From contig NZ_RWKW01000015.1 in NCBI RefSeq assembly GCF_003970795.1, forward strand, positions 39,366 to 103,365: a stretch of DNA of 64,000 bases, written 5' to 3'. The DNA is from Aquibium carbonis. Its GTDB lineage: Bacteria > Pseudomonadota > Alphaproteobacteria > Rhizobiales > Rhizobiaceae. Under the pieces are notes generated by a model. That model was not told where the DNA came from, ran no database searches, and saw only the letters and a list, made by a program, of their open reading frames with translations. The position numbers were made by a program, and so were the translations under genes. Below are positions 19,228 to 30,026 of the stretch, piece by piece. The first letter of the stretch is position 1, and the number at the start of each line of letters is the position of its first letter.

Positions 19228-19290
19228 TCCTGTCCCTTCATGTCCCGTTCCAGCGCCACGGACCCCGCCCGGGCGCGGCCCGGCTCGGCG

Positions 19291-20385
19291 TCAGGCCGCC
19301 TTTTCCTTGGGCGTGCGAACCCGGCGCGCCGGCGCGCGGCCCTGAACGATGCGGACCCGCTTCACGCGGCGGGGATCGGCGTCGAGAACGTGGAACTCGA
19401 AGCCGGGAATCGCCTGGACGACCTCTCCCCGCGCCGGGACACGGCCCAGAACGTTGAAAATGATGCCGCCGATCGTGTCGACATAGTCGCCGTGCTCGCC
19501 CGCCGTGAAACCTTCGCCGATCACCTTCGCAACCTCGTCGATCTCGGCCCTCGCATCGACGATGAAGACGCCGTCGCCGGCCTTGGTGATCAGGGGTTCT
19601 TCCTCGTCGTGCTCGTCCTCGATGTCGCCGACGACCATTTCGACGATGTCCTCGAGCGAGACCAGGCCGTCGGTGCCGCCATATTCGTCGATGACCAGCG
19701 CCATCTGGATGCGCCCGGCCTGCATGCGGCTCATCAGATCGGATGCCAGCATGGAGGGCGGCACGAACAACACCGGCCGCATCAGGTTCAAGTCACCCAC
19801 CGTGCGCGCGAGGTCGACATTCGCGAGATCGAGACCGGCTGGCTTCGGCGTTTCCGGCTTGCGGCCTCCCCGCCCCTTTTTCGCGCGCGCGGCGCGCGTG
19901 ATATGGGCGACGACGTCGCGGATGTGAACCATGCCCCGCGGATCATCGAGCGACTCCGCATAGACGGGCATGCGCGAATGGCCCGACTCCTCGAAAAGGG
20001 TGAGCAGGTCGCCGAGCGTCGTCGAGATGTCGATTGCTTCGATGTCGGCGCGCGGGATCATCACGTCCTCGACCCGCACTTCCCGCAGGCGCAGGATGTT
20101 GTTGAGCATCGCCCGTTCGCCGGGGGAGAAGGTCGCGCCGTGATCCTCGCCACCGGCGAGCGCATCGGCAAGATCCTCGCGAAGATTGGATCCGTTCCGG
20201 AACCGGAACATCCCCTGGACGCGACTGATCAGGGAAGGGCGCGCCGCGGGCGCGCGTCGTTCGGGAGGCTCGGCTTCGAGCGAAGGCGCGGGACTACTCT
20301 GGCCTTCGTCGGCGGGCGCGGGCTTCTCGACCGATCCGCCGGCTTCGGGAGCCGGGGTCGGGTTGACTGCGGTCTTGTCGTTCAT
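19291..20385 (-). CDS. ybeX: YbeX/CorC-type hemolysin-family CBS protein
   Basis: A 364-residue soluble protein with two CBS domains ([14 protein letters not shown]... and [16 protein letters not shown]...ALVIDEYGG) and a C-terminal CorC/HlyC transporter-associated domain. The first ~60 residues are a Pro/Ala/Glu-rich linker, with no membrane domain, as in E. coli YbeX. YbeX is linked to ribosome maturation and to cation homeostasis. It overlaps the end of ybeY by four bases. Confidence 0.92.
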   Translation of the reverse strand: MNDKTAVNPTPAPEAGGSVEKPAPADEGQSSPAPSLEAEPPERRAPAARPSLISRVQGMFRFRNGSNLREDLADALAGGEDHGATFSPGERAMLNNILRLREVRVEDVMIPRADIEAIDISTTLGDLLTLFEESGHSRMPVYAESLDDPRGMVHIRDVVAHITRAARAKKGRGGRKPETPKPAGLDLANVDLARTVGDLNLMRPVLFVPPSMLASDLMSRMQAGRIQMALVIDEYGGTDGLVSLEDIVEMVVGDIEDEHDEEEPLITKAGDGVFIVDARAEIDEVAKVIGEGFTAGEHGDYVDTIGGIIFNVLGRVPARGEVVQAIPGFEFHVLDADPRRVKRVRIVQGRAPARRVRTPKEKAA

Positions 20386-20897
20386 TGTCTCGTGACTGTG
20401 TCCAGATCTTCAGTTAGCGCATATGGGTCGGGTATCGCAAGCGATGCAAGGATACGCGTCTCCACGGCCTCCATCTCCTCCGCCTCTTCCTCGGTCTCGT
20501 GATCAAAGCCGAGGAGATGAAGCAGCCCATGCACGACAAGGTGAGTCAGATGGTGATCGAAGGGCTTGCCATCCAGTGCCGCCTCGCGTTCGATCGTCTC
20601 GCGCGCCAGGACGATGTCGCCCAGCATGGGCGGGATCGTCTCGCCCTGCTCCGGGAAGGCCGGGAACGACAGCACGTTGGTCGGCTTGTCCTTGTCCCGC
20701 CACTGTGCGTTGAGACCGCGCATCGCCGCGTCGTCGGTGAAGGTGACGCCTAGCTCCGTCGACCGTGACGATCGCAGCGAAAGGTCGCCCACGACCGCTT
20801 CCACCGTACGGCGCACCAGTTCCTCAAGGGCGGCCTCGCCGGGCCAGCCCTGCGCCTCCACCACCACGGCGATATCGATCTCGAGCGGTCGGTTCAT
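20382..20897 (-). CDS. ybeY: Endoribonuclease YbeY (rRNA maturation factor)
   Basis: Metal-dependent RNase acting in 16S rRNA 3' maturation. The start at 20897 ([16 protein letters not shown]) gives 171 residues; an upstream in-frame ATG would overlap phoH and adds non-family sequence. Zinc ligands are His123, His127 and His133 in [11 protein letters not shown]. It ends with a four-base overlap into ybeX and lies 19 bases after phoH: one operon. Confidence 0.95.
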   Translation of the reverse strand: MNRPLEIDIAVVVEAQGWPGEAALEELVRRTVEAVVGDLSLRSSRSTELGVTFTDDAAMRGLNAQWRDKDKPTNVLSFPAFPEQGETIPPMLGDIVLARETIEREAALDGKPFDHHLTHLVVHGLLHLLGFDHETEEEAEEMEAVETRILASLAIPDPYALTEDLDTVTRQ

Positions 20898-20916
20898 CGG
20901 TCGGGATGCGCCGTGG

Positions 20917-21954
20917 TCAAACCTTCGCCTCGTTGCGGCCGCCGCTGCCGAAGCGATCATAGGCGCGCACGATTTCGGCGACGAGCGGATGGCGCACCAC
21001 GTCCTTGTCCTCGAAACGGACCGTGACGATACCCGGCACGCCTTCGAGCACGTGGAGAGCCTCCACCAGACCGGACTTGACGTTGTGCGGCAGGTCGATC
21101 TGCGTCGGATCGCCGGTGACGATCATGCGCGCGTTCTCGCCCAGACGGGTGAGGAACATCTTCATCTGCATGGCCGTGGTGTTCTGGGCCTCGTCGAGGA
21201 TCACCGCCGAGTGGGCCAGCGTGCGGCCGCGCATGAAGGCGAGCGGCGCCACCTCAATGACGCCTGCCGCCAGCGCCCGCTCGACCTTGTCGGACGGGAT
21301 CATGTCGTAAAGCGCGTCGTAGAGCGGCCGGAGGTAAGGGTCGACCTTTTCCTTCATGTCCCCGGGCAGGAAGCCCAGCCTTTCGCCCGCCTCCACGGCC
21401 GGACGCGACAGGATGATGCGTTCGACCAGGCCGCGCTCCAGGAGCATGGCAGCGTGCGCGACGGCCAGATAGGTCTTGCCGGTGCCGGCCGGCCCGATGC
21501 CGAAGACGAGTTCGGCGCGATCCAGCGCGCGCATGTAGGCGTCCTGGTTGGGCGTGCGGGCGTAAATCGTGCGCTTGCGCGTCGAAATCTGGGCGGCGGC
21601 CATGCGGCCCTTCTTTTCAAGCGTCGGGAGGGTGAGCTGGTCGTCGGCGGCAACCGCCATCCGCACCGCGCCATCGACTTCGGAGCCGGAGAGCACGGCG
21701 CCTTTGCGCGCGAGATCATAGAGGTAGTCGAGCGCGCGCCGCGTCTGCTCGGCGGCCTGCGGCGTGCCCTTGATGGAAAGCTGGTTGCCCTTGGAGCGGA
21801 TGTCGACGCCGAGTTGCTGCTCGACGCGCGCCAGGTTCTCGTCGAACTGCCCATAGACGGCACTGGCATGTTTGTTGTTGTCGAAGGTCAGGACGATGTG
21901 GGCCATGTCGGAGGCCCCGGTCGGGCCGAGTTTCACATCTGTCGCCGCGTTCAA
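20917..21954 (-). CDS. phoH: PhoH-like ATPase
   Basis: A 345-residue protein with a PhoH P-loop ATPase domain: Walker [14 protein letters not shown], Walker [12 protein letters not shown], and the conserved [16 protein letters not shown]-like N-terminal segment precedes it. I chose the TTG at 21954 because AGGAG lies just upstream and the product begins with the family-like Met-Asn-Ala. The ATG at 22071 would overlap miaB by 86 bases, and the ATG at 21906 would cut the conserved start. It works with YbeY in RNA metabolism by association. Confidence 0.9.
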   Translation of the reverse strand: MNAATDVKLGPTGASDMAHIVLTFDNNKHASAVYGQFDENLARVEQQLGVDIRSKGNQLSIKGTPQAAEQTRRALDYLYDLARKGAVLSGSEVDGAVRMAVAADDQLTLPTLEKKGRMAAAQISTRKRTIYARTPNQDAYMRALDRAELVFGIGPAGTGKTYLAVAHAAMLLERGLVERIILSRPAVEAGERLGFLPGDMKEKVDPYLRPLYDALYDMIPSDKVERALAAGVIEVAPLAFMRGRTLAHSAVILDEAQNTTAMQMKMFLTRLGENARMIVTGDPTQIDLPHNVKSGLVEALHVLEGVPGIVTVRFEDKDVVRHPLVAEIVRAYDRFGSGGRNEAKV

Positions 21955-21985
21955 CCTCGTCTCCTGATCCTGCCCGTCGCCGGCA

Positions 21986-23386
<1,401 letters not shown>

Positions 23387-23495
23387 GCCCGGCTCTTAGC
23401 GGTTTTGGCCAGCCACTGACAAGGGCAAGCTTTGCCGGGACAAGTTCCGCGGGCTGCGAGGCCTTGGCGCGTGCGCGTGCGGCCCGCAAACGCGA

Positions 23496-23520
23496 ACCGC
23501 GCCCAGCAGTGGGGCGCGGT
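23496..23520 (-). terminator. Possible terminator after the first MCP gene
   Basis: ACCGCGCCC (23496-23504) and GGGCGCGGT (23512-23520) form a 9-bp stem 33 bases past the MCP stop on the minus strand. The following tract (TCGCGTTTG) is only weakly T-rich. Confidence 0.4.
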
Positions 23521-23552
23521 CGATCGCGAGCAGACGATTTTACCGCGTGGGT

Positions 23553-25484
23553 TCAGAACTCTTCCCAGCCTTCGGCGTCGGTCGACGCGGCTGCGACGGC
23601 GGATTGTCCGCGGCCGCCGGCCGTCCTCATCTGGGTCACAGGCGCCTGCGCCCGGCGCGGCGGCGGGGCTCCGCGGTAGGAGGGGACGGAACTGCCCCGT
23701 GCCTCGCCGGTGCGGAAGCGGGAGACGAGAACCGCCAGCTGCTCGGCCTCGCGGGCCAGCGAATGGCTGGCGGCGGTCGACTGCTCCACCATGGCGGCGT
23801 TCTGCTGGGTCACCTGGTCCATCTGGCCGACGGCGGTGTTGACCTCGGCCAGCCCCGTGGATTGCTCCTGCGCGGAGACGGCGATCTTCTGCACGAGGTC
23901 CGACATTTCGGACACCTGGCTGGCGATCAGCTCGAGCACTTCGCCTGTCTGGCCGACGAGGCCGACGCCTTCGTTGACCTGGTTGGTCGAGGTCGAAATC
24001 AGCCCCTTGATCTCCTTGGCCGCTTCGGCGGAGCGTTGCGCCAACGCGCGCACTTCCTGGGCGACGACGGCAAAGCCGCGTCCCGCCTCTCCCGCCCGCG
24101 CCGCCTCGACGCCGGCGTTCAACGCCAGAAGGTTGGTCTGGAAGGCGATCTCGTCGATCACCCCGATGATCTGGCTGATCTCGTCGGACGATTTCTCGAT
24201 CTGCGACATGGCGCGAACCGCCTGGCGAACGACCTCGGAGGATTTCTGGGCTCCTCCCTTGGCGTCGTGGGACACCTCGGCGGCCTTGCGGGCGCCCTGG
24301 GCCGTCGTGCGAACCGTCGTGGTGATCTGGTCGAGCGCCGCCGCCGTCTCCTCGAGCGAGGCGGCCTGCTGCTCGGTGCGGCGCGCAAGGTCGTCGGCCG
24401 CCTGGCTGATCTCGCTCGTGCCGGTCTTCATCGCGACGATCGCGCCGGCGATACCCGACATCGTGTCCTGAAGCTGCGCCATGGCGGCGTTGAAATCGTC
24501 CTTCAGCTGCTGCGTCTTTGGCGCGAACTGCGCCTCGATCCGATGTGTGAGATCGCCCTGGGCGAGGCTCGCCAGGCCCGCGGCCAGCGCGGTGACGGCG
24601 ACGTGGTCCTCGCGCGCCTCGAGGGCCTTCTCGGCCTCCGTCCGCAGGCGGTCCGCCTCGGTGCCCTGGCGCATCTCGATCGCCTGTGCCTCCAGGCGGA
24701 TCTTCTCCAGGGCCGCATCCTTGAACACCTGCACGGCCTTGGCCATCTGGCCGATCTCGTCGCGGCGATCGGTCGAGGGAATGGCGACCGCATGGTCGCC
24801 CGCCGCCAGCTTGCCCATCGTGCCCGTCAGGTCGCCGACCGGGCGTGCGATGCTGCGCGCGATCAGGTAGCTCAACGGGACGATGACGCAGAAGCCGATC
24901 AGGAGGATGATGGCGTATTCGAGCATGTTGCGCATGAACAGCGCGTCGAGATCGTCGACATAGACGCCGGTGCCGACGATCCAGCCCCAGGGCGCGAAGG
25001 CCTTGACGTGCGCGTACTTCTCCACCGGAACGTCGGAGCCGGGCCGCGGCCATTCGTAGTCGGTGAAGCCCTGGCCTTCGGCCTGCACCTTCTTCAGCAT
25101 GTCGACGGAAATCAGGCGTCCGCGGCTGTCCTTCAATGCGGACTGGTCGGTTCCGTTCAACGATGGAGCGATCGGATGCATGAGCATGATCAGGTCCATG
25201 TCCTGGATGAAGAAGTAGCCGTTGCCCTGGTAGCGCATGGCGCCGATGGCGGCCATGGCGCGGGACTGAGCTTCGGCGCGCGTCAGCGAGCCACCCTGCT
25301 CGAGCTTGTGATAGGCATCGAACACGCTGACCGCATTCTCGTTCATGGCCGACAGCATGGCGCGGCGTTCATTCGCCAGCTGGTCCTGCCCCTTGAGAAG
25401 CATCGCCGCCGTCAGCGCGATGGACAACACGAAGCCAAGGCCCACGAGCGCATAGAGACGAGCGGAAATGCTGAGGTTCTTCAT
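23553..25484 (-). CDS. Methyl-accepting chemotaxis protein with single-Cache sensor
   Basis: Membrane chemoreceptor of 643 residues (start at 25484, [15 protein letters not shown]). TM1 is at ~9-30. A periplasmic sCache domain follows ([29 protein letters not shown]), then TM2 at ~190-212, HAMP, and a long cytoplasmic signalling hairpin with the tip [20 protein letters not shown]. The last five residues, GWEEF, fit the xWxxF tether used by CheR/CheB in adaptation. Its signalling half is nearly identical to that of the upstream MCP at 25796, so the pair arose by duplication or has been kept alike by gene conversion. Sensor halves differ; the ligand is unknown. Confidence 0.93.
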   Translation of the reverse strand: MKNLSISARLYALVGLGFVLSIALTAAMLLKGQDQLANERRAMLSAMNENAVSVFDAYHKLEQGGSLTRAEAQSRAMAAIGAMRYQGNGYFFIQDMDLIMLMHPIAPSLNGTDQSALKDSRGRLISVDMLKKVQAEGQGFTDYEWPRPGSDVPVEKYAHVKAFAPWGWIVGTGVYVDDLDALFMRNMLEYAIILLIGFCVIVPLSYLIARSIARPVGDLTGTMGKLAAGDHAVAIPSTDRRDEIGQMAKAVQVFKDAALEKIRLEAQAIEMRQGTEADRLRTEAEKALEAREDHVAVTALAAGLASLAQGDLTHRIEAQFAPKTQQLKDDFNAAMAQLQDTMSGIAGAIVAMKTGTSEISQAADDLARRTEQQAASLEETAAALDQITTTVRTTAQGARKAAEVSHDAKGGAQKSSEVVRQAVRAMSQIEKSSDEISQIIGVIDEIAFQTNLLALNAGVEAARAGEAGRGFAVVAQEVRALAQRSAEAAKEIKGLISTSTNQVNEGVGLVGQTGEVLELIASQVSEMSDLVQKIAVSAQEQSTGLAEVNTAVGQMDQVTQQNAAMVEQSTAASHSLAREAEQLAVLVSRFRTGEARGSSVPSYRGAPPPRRAQAPVTQMRTAGGRGQSAVAAASTDAEGWEEF

Positions 25485-25795
25485 GTTTCGGCCTTTTTGA
25501 ATGCGCGCCCGGCTCCGCACGGCCCACCCTCCGTCGGCCACTCGGGGAGGTCGGTGGCCGGATGCGGCAGTTCAGTGAGGGACGGTGAACCAGGTTGGAG
25601 AAAATTGCTCTATTGTATAATCTTGAAAACTTAAACGAGTATTAAGCATCCGTCTCGCGCGTCCCGGCGAGCGGTGCGGGGCCTTCCGCAAAGCGGTGGT
25701 CTCCGGGGAGTGGCAGGCTCCGGTCCGCGAAAGCGGAACGGCCGCGCCCAAGCGCGGCCGTCGCGGAGAGGGACGGGGATCGCCTCGCCCCGTGC
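25485..25795. other. Intergenic region between the two MCP genes
   Basis: 311 bases with no gene. On the MCP2 side it holds a GC hairpin (25738-25761). Nearer the MCP1 start is an AT-rich patch (~25600-25650, including TTGTATAATCTTG on the plus strand and its complement ATTATACAA) that is the likely promoter of the downstream MCP gene. I could not fit a clean -35/-10 pair or a flagellar sigma-28 site. Confidence 0.5.
25738..25761 (-). terminator. Hairpin after the second MCP gene
   Basis: ACGGCCGCGC (25738-25747) and GCGCGGCCGT (25752-25761) form a perfect 10-bp stem with a 4-base loop, 34 bases past the MCP2 stop on the minus strand. The T-tract is weak. Confidence 0.5.
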
Positions 25796-27733
25796 TCAGA
25801 ACTCTTCCCAGCCGTCGGCGTCCGCGACGGGGGCGAGTGCGGCGGACTGTCCGCGTCCCCCGGCCGTCCTCATCTGCGTCACCGGGGTCGACGCCGGCCG
25901 ATGCGACGGGGCGGAATGGGCGGATCGGCTGGCCGATCCCCTCCCCGTGCCGAGATTGAAGCGGGCAACCAGGGCAGCAAGCTGCTCGCCCTCGCGCGCC
26001 AGCGAATGGCTGGCGGCGGTCGACTGTTCGACCATCGCGGCGTTCTGCTGCGTCACCTGATCCATCTGGCTGACGGCGGTGTTGACCTCGGCCAGGCCCG
26101 TCGACTGCTCCTGCGCGGACTCGGCGATCTTCTGCACAAGGCCGGACATCTCCGACACCTGGCTGGCGATCAGTTCGAGCACTTCGCCGGTCTGGCCGAC
26201 GAGGCCGACGCCCTCGTTGACCTGTTCGGTCGAGGTCGAGATCAGCGACTTGATCTCCTTGGCCGCTTCGGCGGAGCGCTGCGCCAGCGCACGCACCTCC
26301 TGCGCGACCACGGCAAAGCCGCGTCCCGCCTCGCCGGCCCTCGCCGCCTCGACGCCTGCATTGAGCGCCAGAAGGTTGGTCTGGAAGGCGATCTCGTCGA
26401 TCACGCCGATGATCTGGCCGATCTCATCGGAGGACTTCTCGATCTGCGACATGGCGCGAACCGCCTGGCGCACGACCTCGGAGGACTTCTCGGCGCCTGA
26501 GCGGGCCTGCTTCGACACGTCGGCCGCCTTGCGGGCGCCATCGGCCGTCTGGCGGACGGTCGAGGTGATCTCGTCGAGAGCCGCCGCCGTCTCCTCGAGC
26601 GAGGCGGCCTGTTGCTCGGTGCGGCGGGAGAGATCGTCAGCGGCCTGGCTGATCTCGCCGGTTCCGGTCTTCATCGCCGCGATCGCCGCGGAGATGCCGC
26701 CCATCGTCTCCTGCAACTGCGCCATGGCGGCGTTGAAGTCGTCCTTCAGCTGCTGCGTCTTGGGCGCGAACTGCGCATTGATCCGATGCGTGAGATCGCC
26801 CTGGGCGAGACTTGCCAGGCCGGAGGCAAGCGCGGTGACGGCGATGTGGTCTTCCTCGGCCATGCGCTGCTTTTCGGCCTCGACTCGGGCCCGTTCCGCC
26901 TCGCTGGACGAGCGCAGGTCGAGCGCCTGCGCCTCGACGCGGATCTTCTCGATCGCGGCGTCCTTGAACACCTGGACGGCCTGCGCCATGCGGCCGATCT
27001 CGTCGCGACGGTCGATGGCCGGCACGGTGACGGAGTTGTCGCCCGCCGCCAGCCTGCCCATGGTGTCGGTAAGGGAGCGAACCGGCGTGGCGATGGCCCG
27101 GGCCAGGAGGAAGCCGAGGCCAGCCGCGAGGAGGACCGAAATGCCGAGGCCGCTCCAAAGCGCGATGTTGGCCTGTCCAACGTCGCTTGCCAGCGCGGCC
27201 GCCGCATCGGCGTTCGTCTTGATCTCTGCTTCGATGATGGCGTCGATACCGGCTTCGATCGGGTCGATCAGATCATCCGCCAGTCCGTTGGGAGAAACCA
27301 TACGGATCGCTTCCTGCCGACGCATCGGATCGGCAGCAAGCAGCTTACCAGCTTCGATGACTTGAGCACGATAGCGGTCGAGGCCAGAAACGATCTGCTG
27401 GACCGCCGCAAGCTGTTCTGGCCTGTCAGACTCCATCTGGCGCAGTTCGGCCAGTCTTTCGCGTAGCGCGCCTTCATGCCTGTCGACGCGGCCAATGTAG
27501 TAGCTGTCGCTGGACAGGAGATAGCCGCGCCAGGAGTTCTCGACGCGCGCAAGGCTCTGGCGCGCATTCATCGCGGTTGCGGCACGAGCCTTCGAGGCCT
27601 CGGCGATGATGTTGTCGCGCTCGATGTTCGCGAGATTCCACAACGCGGCGCTGCTCATGGCGACGATGATCACCACGACCGCCGCGAAGGCGACCGCGAG
27701 TTTCGTCGATATGGAAAGGCTCTTCAAAGTCAT
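25796..27733 (-). CDS. Methyl-accepting chemotaxis protein with four-helix-bundle sensor
   Basis: Chemoreceptor of 645 residues, start ATG at 27733 ([19 protein letters not shown]). TM1 is at ~12-32. The ~150-residue helical periplasmic part (e.g. [17 protein letters not shown]) resembles 4HB_MCP sensors. TM2 is at ~185-205, then HAMP and a cytoplasmic signalling domain almost identical to that of the MCP at 23553. It also ends GWEEF, a CheR/CheB tether. No che genes are in the window, so it must signal through a chemotaxis cluster elsewhere. Confidence 0.93.
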   Translation of the reverse strand: MTLKSLSISTKLAVAFAAVVVIIVAMSSAALWNLANIERDNIIAEASKARAATAMNARQSLARVENSWRGYLLSSDSYYIGRVDRHEGALRERLAELRQMESDRPEQLAAVQQIVSGLDRYRAQVIEAGKLLAADPMRRQEAIRMVSPNGLADDLIDPIEAGIDAIIEAEIKTNADAAAALASDVGQANIALWSGLGISVLLAAGLGFLLARAIATPVRSLTDTMGRLAAGDNSVTVPAIDRRDEIGRMAQAVQVFKDAAIEKIRVEAQALDLRSSSEAERARVEAEKQRMAEEDHIAVTALASGLASLAQGDLTHRINAQFAPKTQQLKDDFNAAMAQLQETMGGISAAIAAMKTGTGEISQAADDLSRRTEQQAASLEETAAALDEITSTVRQTADGARKAADVSKQARSGAEKSSEVVRQAVRAMSQIEKSSDEIGQIIGVIDEIAFQTNLLALNAGVEAARAGEAGRGFAVVAQEVRALAQRSAEAAKEIKSLISTSTEQVNEGVGLVGQTGEVLELIASQVSEMSGLVQKIAESAQEQSTGLAEVNTAVSQMDQVTQQNAAMVEQSTAASHSLAREGEQLAALVARFNLGTGRGSASRSAHSAPSHRPASTPVTQMRTAGGRGQSAALAPVADADGWEEF

Positions 27734-27885
27734 TTCGTACCCCTCGGGCGGTGCCAGCCGCCCCCCAATAAAAACCGCAGGTTGTCCACGCTTGCTACCT
27801 TGTCGGGGAACATGGAGAACCAAATAGTTGGCTCTTCAACAGCTACCCGCGGTAAATGAAAAACGGGTTAACCCAGATCGGCCAG

Positions 27886-28722
27886 TCACCGGGCGCGCGG
27901 CGGCACCCGACCCGGCGCGGCTTCGTGCGCGCGGGGCTCGCGCAAGGACCGCGACATGTTCCTGCGCACTTCCGCCTCGGTCAGGCGGGCGATCTCCTTG
28001 CGGTTGCTGGAACGCGTGAAAGGGATCGGGTCGCCGAAGCGCACTTCCACGTCCATGCCGCCTTCGCTCAACAGGGCGCCGACATGCGGCACCAGATCCA
28101 TGTCGCCGATCCAGGCCGCATGGGTCCGATGGAACCGCCCCATCGGCATGCCGTGAAGGCGTGTATAGGCGATCGATACCGGCTGGATGTGGACGGTCTC
28201 CAGCCCCGCCTGGCTGGCCAGCGCGGCCTGCGCCGCGCCAAAGAGCGTGCTCTTGAACGGCCCGACGGCGTTGCCGTCGCAGGTTGTGCCCTCGGCGAAG
28301 AGCACCAGCGCTTCGCCCGCGCCCAGCCTCTCGCCCAGTTCCCGCGCCTGGAGCTGCGAGGCGCGCGTGCGCTCGCGCTCGACGAAGACCGACCGTTGCA
28401 GGCGCGCCAGCGTTCCGAACACGGGCCAGCGCGCCATGTCGGACTTGGCCACGAAGGAATAGGGGCCGAGCGAGCCGAGAACGCAGATGTCGCTCCAGGA
28501 CACGTGGTTGGCGACGATGAGCAGCGGCCGGCCGGATGCGGGCGCGCCCTCCACATGCACGCGAATGCCAAGGAGGCGCAGCGCGAAGCCGTGCCAGAGG
28601 CGGGGCAAGGTGTTCGGGTGCGCGATCCGGCTGCGCAGTACCCCCATCTGCAACAGGATCGCGACCGGTGTCACGGCAACCACCAGCGCCAGCGTCACTG
28701 CGATCCGCACCCGGCCGATCAT
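27886..28722 (-). CDS. olsA: PlsC-family acyltransferase, probably lyso-ornithine-lipid acyltransferase OlsA
   Basis: Membrane-bound acyl-ACP-dependent acyltransferase of 278 residues. An N-terminal membrane segment (VAVTLALVVAVTPVAILL) precedes the NHVSWSDI block (HX4D catalytic motif) and the FAEGTT block. The sequence alone says only PlsC family. The olsA assignment rests on synteny: in Sinorhizobium the O-acyltransferase of ornithine lipid synthesis lies in this same gene order between the tsaB/rimI genes and miaB. Start ATG at 28722, 58 bases after rimI. Confidence 0.75.
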   Translation of the reverse strand: MIGRVRIAVTLALVVAVTPVAILLQMGVLRSRIAHPNTLPRLWHGFALRLLGIRVHVEGAPASGRPLLIVANHVSWSDICVLGSLGPYSFVAKSDMARWPVFGTLARLQRSVFVERERTRASQLQARELGERLGAGEALVLFAEGTTCDGNAVGPFKSTLFGAAQAALASQAGLETVHIQPVSIAYTRLHGMPMGRFHRTHAAWIGDMDLVPHVGALLSEGGMDVEVRFGDPIPFTRSSNRKEIARLTEAEVRRNMSRSLREPRAHEAAPGRVPPRAR

Positions 28723-28780
28723 GCCCGTGTCATCTCTCCAAGCGGTCGCGCGGACCGTCACGCGGACGCGGTCGAAGCCG

Positions 28781-29275
28781 CTAGCGGAGATCGCGGCGCA
28801 TGACAAGCGCGGCGGTCGGCTTCGCGCCCGTGTGTTCGTAGTAGGCGGGACGGCGCCCGACCTCGCGGAAGCCGAGCCGGCGGTAGAGCGCCAGCGCCGG
28901 CAGGTTGGTTTCGTCGACCTCGAGGAACAGCGCCTCGGCCCGTTCGGCATAGAGTTCGCGCAGGACGGCGTCCATCAAGGCCCAACCCAGGCCGGCGCGT
29001 CGGGCCGCCCGTGCCACGGCGACGGTGAGGATTTCCGCTTCCCCCGCCGTCAGGCGTGCCAGGACGAAACCGGATGGCAGCGCGCCGGGCTTGCCGACCT
29101 CTCTCGCCGCAAAGCCGAAGACCGGTTCCTGGTCGAGCAGGCTGGCGAATTCGAGATGGCTCCAAGGGCGAGCGAAGTCCTCCCTGTGGAGGGTCTCCAG
29201 CGCCATCACGTCGCCCGCGCCGAGACGGTCGATGACGAACTCGCGCTTGCGGCCGTTGAAGAAGGGCATGCGCAT
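28781..29275 (-). CDS. rimI: Ribosomal protein S18-alanine N-acetyltransferase RimI
   Basis: GNAT enzyme of 164 residues. Its motif A is visible (ILTVAVARAARRAGLGWALMD) followed by FLEVDETNLPALALYRRLGF, the classic RimI block. In E. coli it acetylates the N-terminal alanine of ribosomal protein S18. The start codon overlaps the tsaB stop by one base (TGATG), so the two are translationally coupled. Confidence 0.9.
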   Translation of the reverse strand: MRMPFFNGRKREFVIDRLGAGDVMALETLHREDFARPWSHLEFASLLDQEPVFGFAAREVGKPGALPSGFVLARLTAGEAEILTVAVARAARRAGLGWALMDAVLRELYAERAEALFLEVDETNLPALALYRRLGFREVGRRPAYYEHTGAKPTAALVMRRDLR

Positions 29276-29961
29276 CAGGCGCCGCTCCGCGGCAGGGCAA
29301 AGCCATCCTGCGGGCGCGCATCCGGCCCGCGAAGGTAGAGAGGCCGGGGCTTTTCGCCGGCGAAGCCCTGCCGTGCAGCAAGCCTTGCGACGGTTTCGAT
29401 GGCGGCGGTGCGCAGATCGGCCAGCGCGGTCGCGTTCCCGTCGAGGCCCGCCGCTTCGGCGACGAGGCGGGCGCCGGAGCCGACGATGAGAGGCTTCATC
29501 AGTCCCGCCATCGCGACTGCGGCGTTCAGGTCGAGGATCGCCGGCGCCGCATGCACTGCGCCGCCCGGGCCGTAGAGCGCAGCGTAGAACTCGTCGCGCC
29601 GCGCGTCCAGCACGGCCAGCACCGGGCGCCCGTTCGCCAGCGGCTCGGCCTCGAAGGCGAGCGCGGCGAGCGTGGTGACGCCCGCCGCGGGCACTTTCAG
29701 CGCCAGCGACAGGCCGCGCGCGGTGGCCACGCCGATCCGCACGCCGGTGAACGATCCCGGTCCAACCGAGACCGCGATCGCCTCCACGTCGCGATAGGAT
29801 GCGCCTGCCCTCTCGAGCGCGGCGCCGATGACCCCCATCAGCGCCTCGGCGTGTCCCTTGCCGATGTCGCGCGCCTCGAGACCCAGGAGACCGCCCGAGC
29901 CGTCATCGAAGAGGCAAGCGGCGCACCATTCGGCCGCGGTATCGATCGCGAGAATCTTCAT
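29275..29961 (-). CDS. tsaB: tRNA threonylcarbamoyladenosine biosynthesis protein TsaB
   Basis: Scaffold subunit of the TsaBD complex that makes t6A37 in tRNA. The 228 residues start at 29961 (MKILAIDTAAEWCAA) and contain the ASKHA-fold signature SVGPGSFTGVRIGVATARGL. An in-frame ATG 36 bases upstream is less likely. Leads the tsaB-rimI-olsA group. Confidence 0.93.
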   Translation of the reverse strand: MKILAIDTAAEWCAACLFDDGSGGLLGLEARDIGKGHAEALMGVIGAALERAGASYRDVEAIAVSVGPGSFTGVRIGVATARGLSLALKVPAAGVTTLAALAFEAEPLANGRPVLAVLDARRDEFYAALYGPGGAVHAAPAILDLNAAVAMAGLMKPLIVGSGARLVAEAAGLDGNATALADLRTAAIETVARLAARQGFAGEKPRPLYLRGPDARPQDGFALPRSGA

Positions 29962-30026
29962 CGCACGAGGCATAGGCAATGGCGCGCGCGGCGACAAGCG
30001 ACGCCGCGGCTTCGATTGCCGCCGTC

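Noticed and set aside
18250..20502. 750-codon plus-strand frame antisense to the epimerase and ybeX
   Set aside because: No recognisable domains; both minus-strand genes beneath it have complete catalytic or CBS motifs.
23547..25634. 695-codon plus-strand frame antisense to an MCP gene
   Set aside because: His/Leu/Gly/Asp-rich shadow of the repetitive MCP helix codons; a similar shadow occurs opposite the second MCP.
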